A stretch of DNA of 13,301 bases from Planctomycetota bacterium (GTDB lineage Bacteria > Planctomycetota > Phycisphaerae > WQYP01). Positions 8,011 to 13,301 of this stretch are shown piece after piece (within the stretch, counting starts at the first letter, position 1; each line of letters opens with the position of its first letter). A model generated the notes under the pieces. That model was not told where the DNA came from. It did not search any database and worked only from the letters and a program-made list of their open reading frames with translations. The position numbers and the translations under genes are program-made. Location of the stretch: positions 1 to 13,301 of the forward strand of contig JAJZOA010000102.1 in the NCBI GenBank assembly GCA_021852225.1. Direction: 5' to 3'.

Positions 8011-8084
8011 AGGAAGGCAATCCCCAGGGAATCGAAAGCCGGTATGCACCGGCGGGGCTTCGCCCCGAATCAGGGAGCCTTCCT
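8011..8084 (-). other. Potential multi-branch RNA fold in the leader of the HNH gene
   Basis: An outer stem AGGAAGGC/GCCTTCCT (8011-8018/8077-8084, 8 bp) encloses GCCGGT/ACCGGC (8038-8043/8048-8053, 4-nt loop) and GGGGC/GCCCC (8054-8058/8062-8066, 3-nt loop); a weaker arm is possible at 8021-8034. In the HNH transcript the 3' strand of the outer stem ends 5 nt before the start codon. It does not match a riboswitch class I can recognise. Confidence 0.5.
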
Positions 8085-8419
8085 TACCCTGTATTCTTAG
8101 CGAACGTAGCGATATTGGCAAGCGGCCCTGTTAATAATTTGTCAGGATTGGCCGCCTGGGGCGACGTTGGCCGGGCATTGCCAACAATTCGTAGAAGTGA
8201 ATCCTGGCAATATTCAAATAAGTGCTCAAACGGGTTCGCGACCGCCCGCGTGGCGGAATGAGCCGAATTATCCGTTGCCGCTCCGCGACGCTATGGAACA
8301 TTTCCCACACCACGTTTAACATGCAGGAATATCTTGACCGCCTTGAAAACCGTTAGACCATACCATTGCGGATGGCCGCGCGTTTTTGGGTGGCTGGCCG
8401 AAAAAAAAAGGAGAATCCA
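8085..8419. other. Gene-free, hairpin-rich spacer between HNH and the small-protein gene
   Basis: TTGGCAA/TTGCCAA (8115-8121/8178-8184) encloses GCGGCC/GGCCGC (8122-8127/8150-8155) and a GCCTGG/CCGGGC arm, the makings of a three-way junction. CCGCC/GGCGG (8242-8246/8252-8256) is a further hairpin. A TTGACC at 8334-8339 lacks a properly spaced -10. Open frames across it (for example minus 8131-8322) show no family I recognise. Confidence 0.4.
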
Positions 8420-8599
8420 ATGAAGAATGTAGAGTTAAAAGTTGAAGGCAATATTCTGACGATTAAAGTGGACCTGACCAAGGACTTTGGCCCTTCATCT
8501 TCCGGCAAGACTATTATTATCGCGTCCACCGAAGGCAATGTGTCAATTCCCGATCGGGATGAAAAAATCGGATTAAACGTGTACCGCAAAAAGCCCTAA
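8420..8599 (+). CDS. Conserved 59-residue small protein of unknown function
   Basis: ATG 8420 is preceded by AAGGAG at ideal spacing, just after a run of nine A (8401-8409). The product opens MKNVELKVEGNILTIKVDL and continues with GPSSSGKTIIIASTEGN (24-40) and GLNVYRK near the end. I recognise the general pattern (KNV..VEG..L.I.VDL, GPS.SGK, STEGN, GLNVYRK) as a small family found in diverse bacteria whose function is not established. The alternation of hydrophobic and polar residues suggests a compact all-beta fold; there is no signal peptide or membrane segment. The SGKT string is not a P-loop, since the upstream glycine pattern is lacking. The Sel1-repeat gene begins 17 nt downstream, so they could be cotranscribed. 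Confidence 0.8.
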   Translation: MKNVELKVEGNILTIKVDLTKDFGPSSSGKTIIIASTEGNVSIPDRDEKIGLNVYRKKP

Positions 8600-8616
8600 G
8601 GCGCGTTTACCAGGGA

Positions 8617-9384
8617 ATGAAGCCTTATGAAGAAGCCCTGACCGGTATCGTGTTCATCAGTCAGCAACCGGCCCAAAGAGTCATAATTGTGAACACTGTT
8701 TCAGGAAATATGGCCCCATCTGCATGGCCGCGACAATTCACAGGTCATTATGTATTCGTCCTGTTAATTGTATATATTGCGTTCGGCCTCCCCAAATTTT
8801 TGGTGGCAAAAACTCCAGACGCTGCTAATAAATTGCCCCCCGATCAGTTAGCGACCCAAGCCGAATCCGGTAAAAATTCCTCCGCGAAGCAGGACGCCCT
8901 GCGGCGACTCGAAAAAATGGCACACAGTGGTAATCCGACCGCCGAATGCAGCCTCGGCGCGCTTTACGCCCGTGGAAGGGCGGTGCCGCAGGATTACGTT
9001 AAGGCGGCAAATTGGTTCCGTAAGGCGGCGGACCAGGGGGACGCCAAGGCCGAATGCATCCTCGGCTTCGCTTATGGCTTGGGCCACGGCGTCCCGTATG
9101 ATCTCGTTAAGGCAACAAAATGGTGGCGCAAGGCGGCCGCGCGGGGATATGCCGAAGGCGAATAGCTGTTAGGCCTCCAATATGGCAGTGGCCGCGGCGT
9201 CCCAAGAAACTACGTCAGTTCACTAAAGTGGTACATCTTCGCCAAGAACGACGGTGGTTCGCACGCGTGGTCTAAAAATGCTGCCGCCGCAATATCGCTG
9301 TTGGAAGATCGGATGACCGCCGCCGAAATTCGGCGGGCGCACGCCATGGCCGCGAAAATTTTAGCCAGAAGAAACAAGCCATAA
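8617..9384 (+). pseudogene. Sel1-like repeat protein interrupted by an in-frame amber codon
   Basis: The uninterrupted frame runs 8617-9165 (182 codons). It has one membrane segment (about 44-58, HYVFVLLIVYIAFGL), then two Sel1 repeats of 36 residues: from NPTAECSLGALYARGRAVPQ (106 on) and from DAKAECILGFAYGLGHGVP (142 on). TAG at 9163-9165 ends it, but the same frame continues for 72 sense codons to TAA 9382, encoding a third repeat (LLGLQYGSGRGVPRNYVSSL) and the usual Sel1 C-terminal tail (RMTAAEIRRAHAMAAKIL). The gene is therefore most likely inactivated by one recent point change, or its product is shortened. An ATG at 8710 with AGGA upstream would put the membrane segment at the N-terminus as a signal anchor and may be the real start. 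Sel1 proteins are adaptor-like scaffolds; partner unknown. Confidence 0.8.
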
Positions 9385-9431
9385 CATGCGGTGCCGGGGA
9401 AAACCGCGATTTACCGGGGAACTCGGTGGAT

Positions 9432-9502
9432 TGGAGACGAGGGGAATCGAACCCCCATCTGCGCATTGCGAACGCGCCGTCCTCCCATTGAACGACGTCC
9501 CC
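9432..9502 (-). tRNA. tRNA-Ala, anticodon CGC
   Basis: Read on the minus strand the 71-nt gene folds as a full cloverleaf: acceptor GGGGACG/CGTCTCC, D stem GTTC/GGAC with loop AATGGGA, anticodon stem GCGCG/TGCGC with loop TTCGCAA, 4-nt variable loop AGAT, T stem GGGGG/CCCCT with loop TTCGATT, and discriminator A. The anticodon CGC reads GCG, and the acceptor carries the G3-U70 pair that is the alanine identity element. The 3' CCA is not encoded. It is transcribed away from leuA and lies just past the end of the broken Sel1 gene. Confidence 0.93.
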
Positions 9503-9517
9503 TGCACCGGTTTGGTT

Positions 9518-9546
9518 AATCTACCCCATGCGCAGTGCGACTGCAA
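9518..9546 (-). promoter_or_regulatory. Probable tRNA-Ala promoter
   Basis: On the minus strand TTGCAG (9541-9546), 17 nt, TAGATT (9518-9523), with the -10 box 15 nt before the mature 5' end. The boxes are imperfect, but layout and sequence closely resemble those upstream of tRNA-Pro. Confidence 0.45.
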
Positions 9547-9594
9547 GCTAAAACCGCTTATTTATCGGGTTCCAGTAAAATTTCAGCCTATCCA

Positions 9595-9623
9595 TTGACA
9601 TAGTCGAATAAAAACGCTAGAAA
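9595..9623 (+). promoter_or_regulatory. Promoter of the leu leader and leuA
   Basis: Perfect -35 TTGACA (9595-9600), 17-nt spacer, -10-like TAGAAA (9618-9623; 4 of 6). Transcription would begin near 9629-9631, at or within about two bases of the leader-peptide ATG. Confidence 0.65.
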
Positions 9624-9630
9624 TGAGGCC

Positions 9631-9708
9631 ATGAATACCGTGACCGGCAACCCCATTCAAACCAACCTGACCCTGCTACTGCTGGGCCTGGCAGGCTTTG
9701 CACTATAG
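9631..9708 (+). CDS. Leucine-rich leader peptide of the leuA attenuator
   Basis: A 25-codon frame from ATG 9631 to TAG 9706, encoding MNTVTGNPIQTN followed by LTLLLLGLAGFAL. Seven of 25 codons are Leu, six of them within the last 13 besides the opening one at codon 13: codon 13, codons 15-18 in a row (9673-9684), codons 20 and 25. It lies directly upstream of an intrinsic terminator and of leuA, the first enzyme of leucine synthesis. This is the design of a leader peptide whose translation rate senses Leu-tRNA charging; it need not have any activity as a peptide. GAGG (9625-9628) is only 2 nt before the ATG and may be cut off by the predicted transcription start, so translation may begin on a nearly leaderless mRNA. 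The name leuL is used for analogous enterobacterial genes; homology is not implied. Confidence 0.8.
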   Translation: MNTVTGNPIQTNLTLLLLGLAGFAL

Positions 9709-9763
9709 TTGCTCACGGGGTCTTATTTCAAAAAACTGTAAAAACCCTGCGGGCAATGCCTGC
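9691..9763 (+). promoter_or_regulatory. Antiterminator pairing of the leu attenuator
   Basis: GCAGGCTTTGC (9691-9701, inside leader codons 21-24) is complementary to GCAATGCCTGC (9753-9763) at 10 of 11 positions. The second segment spans the end of the terminator 5' arm, its loop and most of its 3' arm, so this pairing and the terminator exclude each other. A ribosome at the leader stop codon would cover the first segment; one stalled at codons 15-16 would leave it free. The pairing is seen directly; the mechanism is inferred. Confidence 0.7.
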
Positions 9764-9775
9764 GGGGTTTTTTTT
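9741..9775 (+). terminator. Intrinsic terminator in the leuA leader (attenuator)
   Basis: CCCTGCGGGC (9745-9754) and GCCTGCGGGG (9758-9767) form a 10-bp stem with two G-U pairs and an AAT loop, extended by AAAA/TTTT pairing, and followed by eight T (9768-9775). It is a strong rho-independent terminator located 33 nt after the leader stop and 46 nt before the leuA start. Confidence 0.9.
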
Positions 9776-9820
9776 ATTATGTTCACAAAACTGGATTCAC
9801 GGCGAACGGAGATTTTTATC

Positions 9821-11401
9821 ATGACACACCAGACCAATCAAACCGCAGCCACTGAAAAGACACGCATCCTGATTTTTGACACCACTTTGCGGGATGGCGA
9901 ACAATCACCCGGGGCGTCGTTGAATTTGCCCGAAAAACTGGAAATTGCCCATGCCCTTGAAGCCTTGGGTGTGGACATTATTGAGGCGGGATTCCCCATC
10001 ACCAGCCCCGGCGACTTTGATGCGGTAAAAACCATCGCCACGCAGATAAAACGGGCCACCGTGGCCGGTCTTGCCCGCTGCACGGAACGCGATGTGCGCC
10101 GCGCTGGCGAGGCGGTGGAAAATGCCGCCCATGGCCGCATTCATATTTTTCTTGCCACCAGCAAAATTCACCGTGAATTCAAACTTAAGAAGGCCAAGGA
10201 TGAAATTATCCGGCTTGCGGTGGAAAATATCCGCCTGGCCCGTAACTTTGTAAAGGACATTGAATTTTCGCCTGAAGACGCCAGCCGAACGGAATTGGAA
10301 TTCCTGGGTGAAGTTGTGGCCGCCGCCATTGACGCCGGCGCGACCACGATTAATTGTCCGGATACCGTAGGGTATGCGTCGCCGGAGGAATACCGCGCGA
10401 TGTTTGAATATTTAATTGCCCATGTTTCCGGTGGTAAGAATGTGATTTTCAGTTCCCACTGCCATGATGACCTTGGCCTTGCGGCTGCCAATTCACTTGC
10501 CGCGATACAGGGCGGTGCCCGGCAGATTGAATGCACCATTAACGGCATCGGCGAACGCGCCGGCAATGCCGCCCTTGAAGAAATTGTGATGGCCATGCAT
10601 ACCCGGCCCGATGTATTCCCGTTCAGCACCGGCATTGTCACGCGGCGGTTGGTGCCCACGTCGCGTCTGGTAAGTTCCCTTACTGGTTTGCATGTCCAGC
10701 GAAACAAGGCAATTGTGGGCGAAAATGCATTCGCGCATGAATCGGGAATTCATCAGGATGGCGTGCTGAAGGAACGAAGCACGTATGAAATTATGTCGCC
10801 GGAGGATGTCGGACTGGTTCAGAATAAACTTGTGCTGGGCAAACACAGCGGCCGCCACGCGTTGCGCGAACGGCTGGATGTGCTTGGGCACCGCCTGGAT
10901 GAAGCTCAGTTAGACAAGGCCTTTGCGCAATTCAAAGTGCTCTGCGACAAAAAGAAGGAAATTTATGATGAAGACCTGGACACGCTGGTCGAGCAGCAAC
11001 TTGAAACGCATGAATCGTTGTTTCAGATAAAGAACCTTCAGGTAATGGCCAGTACAGGCGGCGTGGCCACCGCCACCGTCACCCTGATTGATTCCGCAGG
11101 CCAGGAAATTACCGATGCAGCCACCGGCGATGGGCCGGTAGACGCACTTTTTTCCGCCATTCAGCGGCTCACACGCATCAGCGCCCGCCTGGAGTCTTAT
11201 CAGGTCCGCAGTGTCACTGCAGGCCGTGAGGCGCAGGGCGAAGTCACTGTGGAATTAACGCATTCAGACCGCAAAGTCCGCGGGCGCGGGTTCAGCACAG
11301 ATATTCTGGAAGCTTCCGCCAGGGCGTATCTTGCGGCCATCAACCGCGTGCGAACGCTGACGCGGCGCACGATCGGACAGGCCACGCCGCTGGAACAATA
11401 A
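9821..11401 (+). CDS. leuA: 2-isopropylmalate synthase
   Basis: LeuA condenses acetyl-CoA with 2-oxoisovalerate, the committed step of leucine synthesis, and is normally inhibited by leucine. With ATG at 9821 the protein has 526 residues. The TIM-barrel domain starts with LIFDTTLRDGEQSPGASL (17-34), has the metal-binding HCHDD (213-217) and the NGIGERAGNAALEE segment (241-254), then the linker with FAHESGIHQDG (304-314) and LGKHSGRHALRERL (339-352). The C-terminal 120 residues (from about 400) form the leucine-binding regulatory domain with GDGPVDALF (436-444). ATG 9821 has GGAG (9808-9811) upstream and fits the family start; in-frame codons further upstream would read through the terminator. 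No leuB, leuC, leuD or ilv genes follow; control is likely by the attenuator just upstream. Confidence 0.97.
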   Translation: MTHQTNQTAATEKTRILIFDTTLRDGEQSPGASLNLPEKLEIAHALEALGVDIIEAGFPITSPGDFDAVKTIATQIKRATVAGLARCTERDVRRAGEAVENAAHGRIHIFLATSKIHREFKLKKAKDEIIRLAVENIRLARNFVKDIEFSPEDASRTELEFLGEVVAAAIDAGATTINCPDTVGYASPEEYRAMFEYLIAHVSGGKNVIFSSHCHDDLGLAAANSLAAIQGGARQIECTINGIGERAGNAALEEIVMAMHTRPDVFPFSTGIVTRRLVPTSRLVSSLTGLHVQRNKAIVGENAFAHESGIHQDGVLKERSTYEIMSPEDVGLVQNKLVLGKHSGRHALRERLDVLGHRLDEAQLDKAFAQFKVLCDKKKEIYDEDLDTLVEQQLETHESLFQIKNLQVMASTGGVATATVTLIDSAGQEITDAATGDGPVDALFSAIQRLTRISARLESYQVRSVTAGREAQGEVTVELTHSDRKVRGRGFSTDILEASARAYLAAINRVRTLTRRTIGQATPLEQ

Positions 11402-11460
11402 ACGGACGAACGGGAAATGCGGCCAAGGGCCACTTTCGGAACGGTTCTCCTTAAACGCGA

Positions 11461-11486
11461 TCCGCCACACCGCCCGGCGGTGCGGA
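11461..11486 (+). terminator. Possible leuA 3' hairpin
   Basis: TCCG (11461-11464), a CCA bulge, CACCGC (11468-11473), loop CCG, GCGGTG (11477-11482) and CGGA (11483-11486) give a 10-bp stem about 60 nt after the leuA stop. There is no U tract, so termination activity is uncertain. Confidence 0.4.
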
Positions 11487-11499
11487 CTTGTGCATTATA

Positions 11500-11529
11500 C
11501 ATATATTAACTTATATTTATCAATATATG
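11500..11529. repeat. AT-rich inverted repeat downstream of leuA
   Basis: CATATATT (11500-11507) and AATATATG (11522-11529) form a perfect 8-bp dyad inside a ~40-base tract that is almost all A and T, unlike the surrounding GC-rich DNA. A protein-binding site or cruciform is possible; nothing more can be said. Confidence 0.5.
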
Positions 11530-11630
11530 AACAGACATGGCGCGGGAATCCGGAGGCCAATTCCGGATGCCCGAAAAGGGTCAATGCTCTGTGAACGCTG
11601 GACAGTTGGATGCCCCACTATCCAATGGGT

Positions 11631-11711
11631 TTACTGCTGATGATGACGAGCCTTCCATTTGGCGTGACGCTTTTTGCTACCGATCTTGCGGCGGCGACGT
11701 GGTTTGGGCAT
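11631..11711 (-). CDS. 26-residue very basic protein, possibly a small ribosomal protein
   Basis: From ATG 11711 the frame encodes MPKPRRRRKIGSKKRH followed by AKWKARHHQQ: about 12 Arg/Lys plus three His in 26 residues and no acidic residue. AGGAG (11719-11723) lies 7 nt upstream of the ATG, a near-ideal ribosome site, and a candidate promoter precedes it, which argues for a real short gene rather than the tail of the longer 92-codon frame from 11909. The string RRRRKIGSKKRHAK can be aligned by eye with the KKRRKRMSKKKHRK core of the bS22/mS38 (AURKAIP1/COX24) proteins, so a small ribosomal or RNA-binding protein is the best guess. The similarity is short and composition-driven, so it is only suggestive. 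Confidence 0.6.
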   Translation of the reverse strand: MPKPRRRRKIGSKKRHAKWKARHHQQ

Positions 11712-11742
11712 GGCAGTTCTCCTGTCGATTCTCAAATACAAA

Positions 11743-11758
11743 CGCCTGAAATCAGGCG
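11743..11758. promoter_or_regulatory. 16-bp near-perfect dyad in the leader of the small basic gene
   Basis: CGCCTGAAATCAGGCG: CGCCTGA and TCAGGCG are exact inverted repeats around AA. It lies about 20 nt before the ribosome site, close to the expected transcription start. It could be a repressor operator or a short 5'UTR hairpin, for example an autoregulatory site. Confidence 0.5.
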
Positions 11759-11766
11759 AGCCATGT

Positions 11767-11795
11767 AGCTTAGGGTTTCGGAGGTAGCGCGTCAA
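11767..11795 (-). promoter_or_regulatory. Candidate promoter of the small basic gene
   Basis: Minus strand TTGACG (11790-11795, 5 of 6), 17-nt spacer, TAAGCT (11767-11772, 3 of 6). The -35 is good, the -10 poor. Confidence 0.35.
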
Positions 11796-12297
11796 ACAGA
11801 AAAAATGCGGATTGGCATTATTATTACACACTAGCGAAAATGTAGAGGCTTGGGTGAGAAATGAAACAGATCGGCTGTCTTGCGTGCCGATGGCGATGTC
11901 TGTTGTCAACCGCCGCGTGTGAGCCTGTGCGGCTTCCTTAGCAGCTTATTGGGCGGGTATGCCAGTTTTTACCGGCAAAGCCGCTAAGCGGCGATTCAGC
12001 AACATTTTTGCGCCCTTCAGGCACCCCTTTGGCCTGCTTATATCATCAGGGACCGACAGCGTGGCCTTCTCAATTTTGGGGCACAATGACCGCCACCATA
12101 AAAGATCGGGCAGCGGCCCTCTGCTCGGCTTTGCCGCTGCAATGCCGGGGGCGGCGTCTAGCCATCATCGTCGTCGCAGGAACGCGAATGATTTGTAGAA
12201 AAGTTCCTCCGTCGGCACCCTCGGCTATTTAAGTAATCATTTCCCTTCCGGATAAAAAAGCGGGGAAGCTCAATTGGGCATGTGGATTTCGGCAGGC
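11796..12297. other. 500-base spacer without a supported gene
   Basis: No open frame here has a ribosome site or recognisable family. Potential hairpins: GCCGC/GCGGC (11980-11984/11988-11992) and GCAGCGGC/GCCGCTGC (12110-12117/12133-12140, 8 bp, 15-nt loop). The plus-strand frame 11959-12198 has arbitrary-looking composition. Confidence 0.4.
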
Positions 12298-12326
12298 TGG
12301 CAGCGGTGAGATAATTCCGGTAGACT
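12298..12326 (+). promoter_or_regulatory. Probable tRNA-Pro promoter
   Basis: TGGCAG (12298-12303), 17 nt, TAGACT (12321-12326), ending 14 nt before the mature tRNA. It matches the layout upstream of tRNA-Ala (TTGCAG, 17 nt, TAGATT). Confidence 0.45.
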
Positions 12327-12340
12327 GTTTGCAGCTTTAT

Positions 12341-12414
<74 letters not shown>

Positions 12415-12415
<1 letters not shown>

Positions 12416-12435
12416 TTTTGGCCGGAGGCCAAAAT
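12415..12435 (+). terminator. Palindromic hairpin immediately 3' of tRNA-Pro
   Basis: ATTTTGGCC (12415-12423) and GGCCAAAAT (12427-12435) are exact inverted repeats around GGA. The stem begins at the tRNA discriminator base itself. No U tract follows the 3' arm, so it may be a processing or bidirectional signal rather than a standard terminator. Confidence 0.45.
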
Positions 12436-12451
12436 AGAGCAGGAGTTTTGA

Positions 12452-12549
12452 GAGAGTAGAGAGTAGAGCAAAATAAAGCTGGGGCAAAAGAATGGCTGCC
12501 GCCGGCGCACATCGCTCCTCCTGCGGTCTATTTTCAACTTTCTACTTTC
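12452..12549. repeat. G/A-rich imperfect inverted repeat made of heptads
   Basis: The left arm GAGAGTAGAGAGTAGA (12452-12467) pairs with TCAACTTTCTACTTTC (12534-12549) at 15 of 16 positions counting two G-U pairs, and AAATA/TATTT (12471-12475/12529-12533) extends it past a 3-nt bulge. Each arm is itself built of 7-base units (AGAGAGT; on the other strand GAAAGTA, GAAAGTT). The loop is about 53 nt. Confidence 0.6.
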
Positions 12550-12833
12550 AATCCCAGAGCAATTATGGACTTCACTGAGGTACTCCCTGTCAACTGGGCG
12601 CAAAACAGGCTTTGCGAAGAGAGAGCCTTCCTCCGTAGCAAAGCGGCCCCGCCGCAGAGGTCCCGCGGGGCGGGCATAGGGCGAGCGGGAAGGGAAGCCC
12701 TGCCGCTCCGATTGCCTCACAATCTGGAAAAACCGTGTTTTCAGGCATTTTGCCGCTATACAGCCCGTCAAAAAGATTGGCCGCTAACCGCGCAACATCA
12801 TGTTCATAATGCCCGCCAGCGCGCCAGTTCTGG
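12550..12833. other. Gene-free spacer between the inverted repeat and the AraC-type gene
   Basis: Hairpin GAGCGG/CCGCTC (12683-12688/12703-12708) with inner AGGG/CCCT. Long open frames exist on both strands, but one runs antisense through tRNA-Pro and none has a ribosome site or a family I recognise. Confidence 0.4.
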
Positions 12834-12847
12834 CCACGCATGCGTGG
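12834..12847. terminator. 14-bp perfect palindrome after the AraC-type gene
   Basis: CCACGCATGCGTGG lies 6 bases past the stop codon of the regulator gene, directly abutting a second dyad GCCAGTTCTGGC (12823-12834). It may end the regulator transcript (no U tract) or be a protein-binding site. Confidence 0.35.
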
Positions 12848-12853
12848 AGGCGG

Positions 12854-13301
12854 TCACATGGCGGGGAGCGCGGTTTGGCGCAATTTTTCGACATCACGCA
12901 TGGGCGGAACACCGAAAAGCCGCTTGTATTCGCGGCTGAAATGGGAAGCGTCGTCGTAGCCAACGCGGTAACCGGCCTCGGCTGCGTCCAGATTTTCGCC
13001 AAGCATCAGCCGCCTTGCCTCCTGCAGACGGAGGCTCTTCTGGAATTGCAACGGACTCATGGCGGTGACCGCTTTGAAATGCGCGTGGAACCCCGACACG
13101 CTCATGCGAAGTTCGCGCGCAATATCCTCTACGCGAAGTGGTTTGGCAAAATCGGCACGTAGCCTTGCAACCGCGCGCACCATTCGATGGGCCTGACCGC
13201 CGAAGGCCGCAAGGTGGCGCATTCGGCTGGCCTGTGGCCCCGTCAGCAGGCGAAAAATAATCTCGCGAATCACAAGCGGCCCAAGGGCACGGTAATCATT
13301 G
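12854..13301 (-). CDS. AraC-family transcriptional regulator, C-terminal part; 5' end beyond the window
   Basis: About 148 residues are visible and the frame is open to the right edge ([19 protein letters not shown]...), so the GTG at 13273 is not the true start. The linker [11 protein letters not shown], then [29 protein letters not shown] sequence, begins the two helix-turn-helix motifs of the AraC DNA-binding domain: first helix pair in [29 protein letters not shown], second in [30 protein letters not shown]. The linker and the [26 protein letters not shown] pattern are typical of the AraC_N subfamily that includes E. coli YqhC, whose unseen N-terminal cupin-like domain senses small molecules such as aldehydes. 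It would regulate genes likely adjacent, outside this window. Confidence 0.9.
   Translation of the reverse strand, partial: NDYRALGPLVIREIIFRLLTGPQASRMRHLAAFGGQAHRMVRAVARLRADFAKPLRVEDIARELRMSVSGFHAHFKAVTAMSPLQFQKSLRLQEARRLMLGENLDAAEAGYRVGYDDASHFSREYKRLFGVPPMRDVEKLRQTALPAM

Noticed and set aside
8131..8322. 63-codon minus-strand frame in the HNH upstream spacer
   Set aside because: Overlaps the junction-like fold and lacks a ribosome site; no family recognised.
9163..9165. TAG as a pyrrolysine codon or programmed readthrough
   Set aside because: Sel1 repeats have no reason for pyrrolysine, and no readthrough signal is visible; a point mutation is simpler.
9698..9820. N-terminal extension of LeuA from upstream in-frame starts
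   Set aside because: It would be translated across the terminator hairpin and does not match the family start; ATG 9821 has the ribosome site.
11537..11749. 70-codon plus-strand frame after leuA
   Set aside because: Antisense to the small basic gene, no ribosome site at suitable spacing and no similarity to a known family.
11631..11909. Longer 92-codon version of the small basic protein
   Set aside because: The extra 66 codons cross the candidate promoter and dyad; the internal ATG 11711 has the strong AGGAG site.

Overview
The window (13,301 bases, GC-rich, estimated above 50 % from composition) looks like ordinary chromosome of a Gram-negative-type bacterium. Small clues favour the Planctomycetota or a related phylum: an HNH nuclease of a type common there, loosely packed genes, and several small genes with long structured spacers. 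This placement is inference; no rRNA or other taxonomic marker is present.

Layout. Left block (1-4967, + strand): the 3' end of fabI, a Sua5-type threonylcarbamoyl-AMP synthase, alanine racemase and a D-2-hydroxyacid dehydrogenase form one tight operon closed by a 10-bp hairpin. After a 380-base gap comes hemC. Middle block (5003-8005, - strand): a secreted, membrane-anchored DUF2167 protein with a near-consensus promoter, a solitary Opp/Dpp-type ABC ATPase, and an HNH endonuclease. The spacer upstream of the HNH gene (8006-8419) has no gene but is rich in potential RNA structure. Right block (8420-13301): a 59-residue conserved small protein, a Sel1-repeat gene broken by an in-frame amber codon, tRNA-Ala(CGC), a leucine-rich leader peptide plus terminator in front of leuA, leuA itself, a 26-residue very basic protein, tRNA-Pro(GGG), and the C-terminal part of an AraC-family regulator running off the right edge.

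The most informative system is the leuA control region (9595-9820). It holds a consensus -35 box, a 25-codon leader peptide with seven leucine codons (four in a row), a strong intrinsic terminator, and an 11-nt segment inside the leader gene that can pair (10 of 11) with the terminator loop and 3' arm. These are the parts of a classical ribosome-mediated leucine attenuator: stalling at the Leu codons would free the antiterminator, and finishing the leader would permit termination. Other points of interest are three near-identical 14-nt repeats across the HNH stop codon, two adjacent multi-stem RNA folds upstream of the HNH gene, the 26-residue basic protein (possibly a small ribosomal protein), and a G/A-rich imperfect inverted repeat downstream of tRNA-Pro. 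No mobile element, CRISPR array, phage gene or defence island was found.
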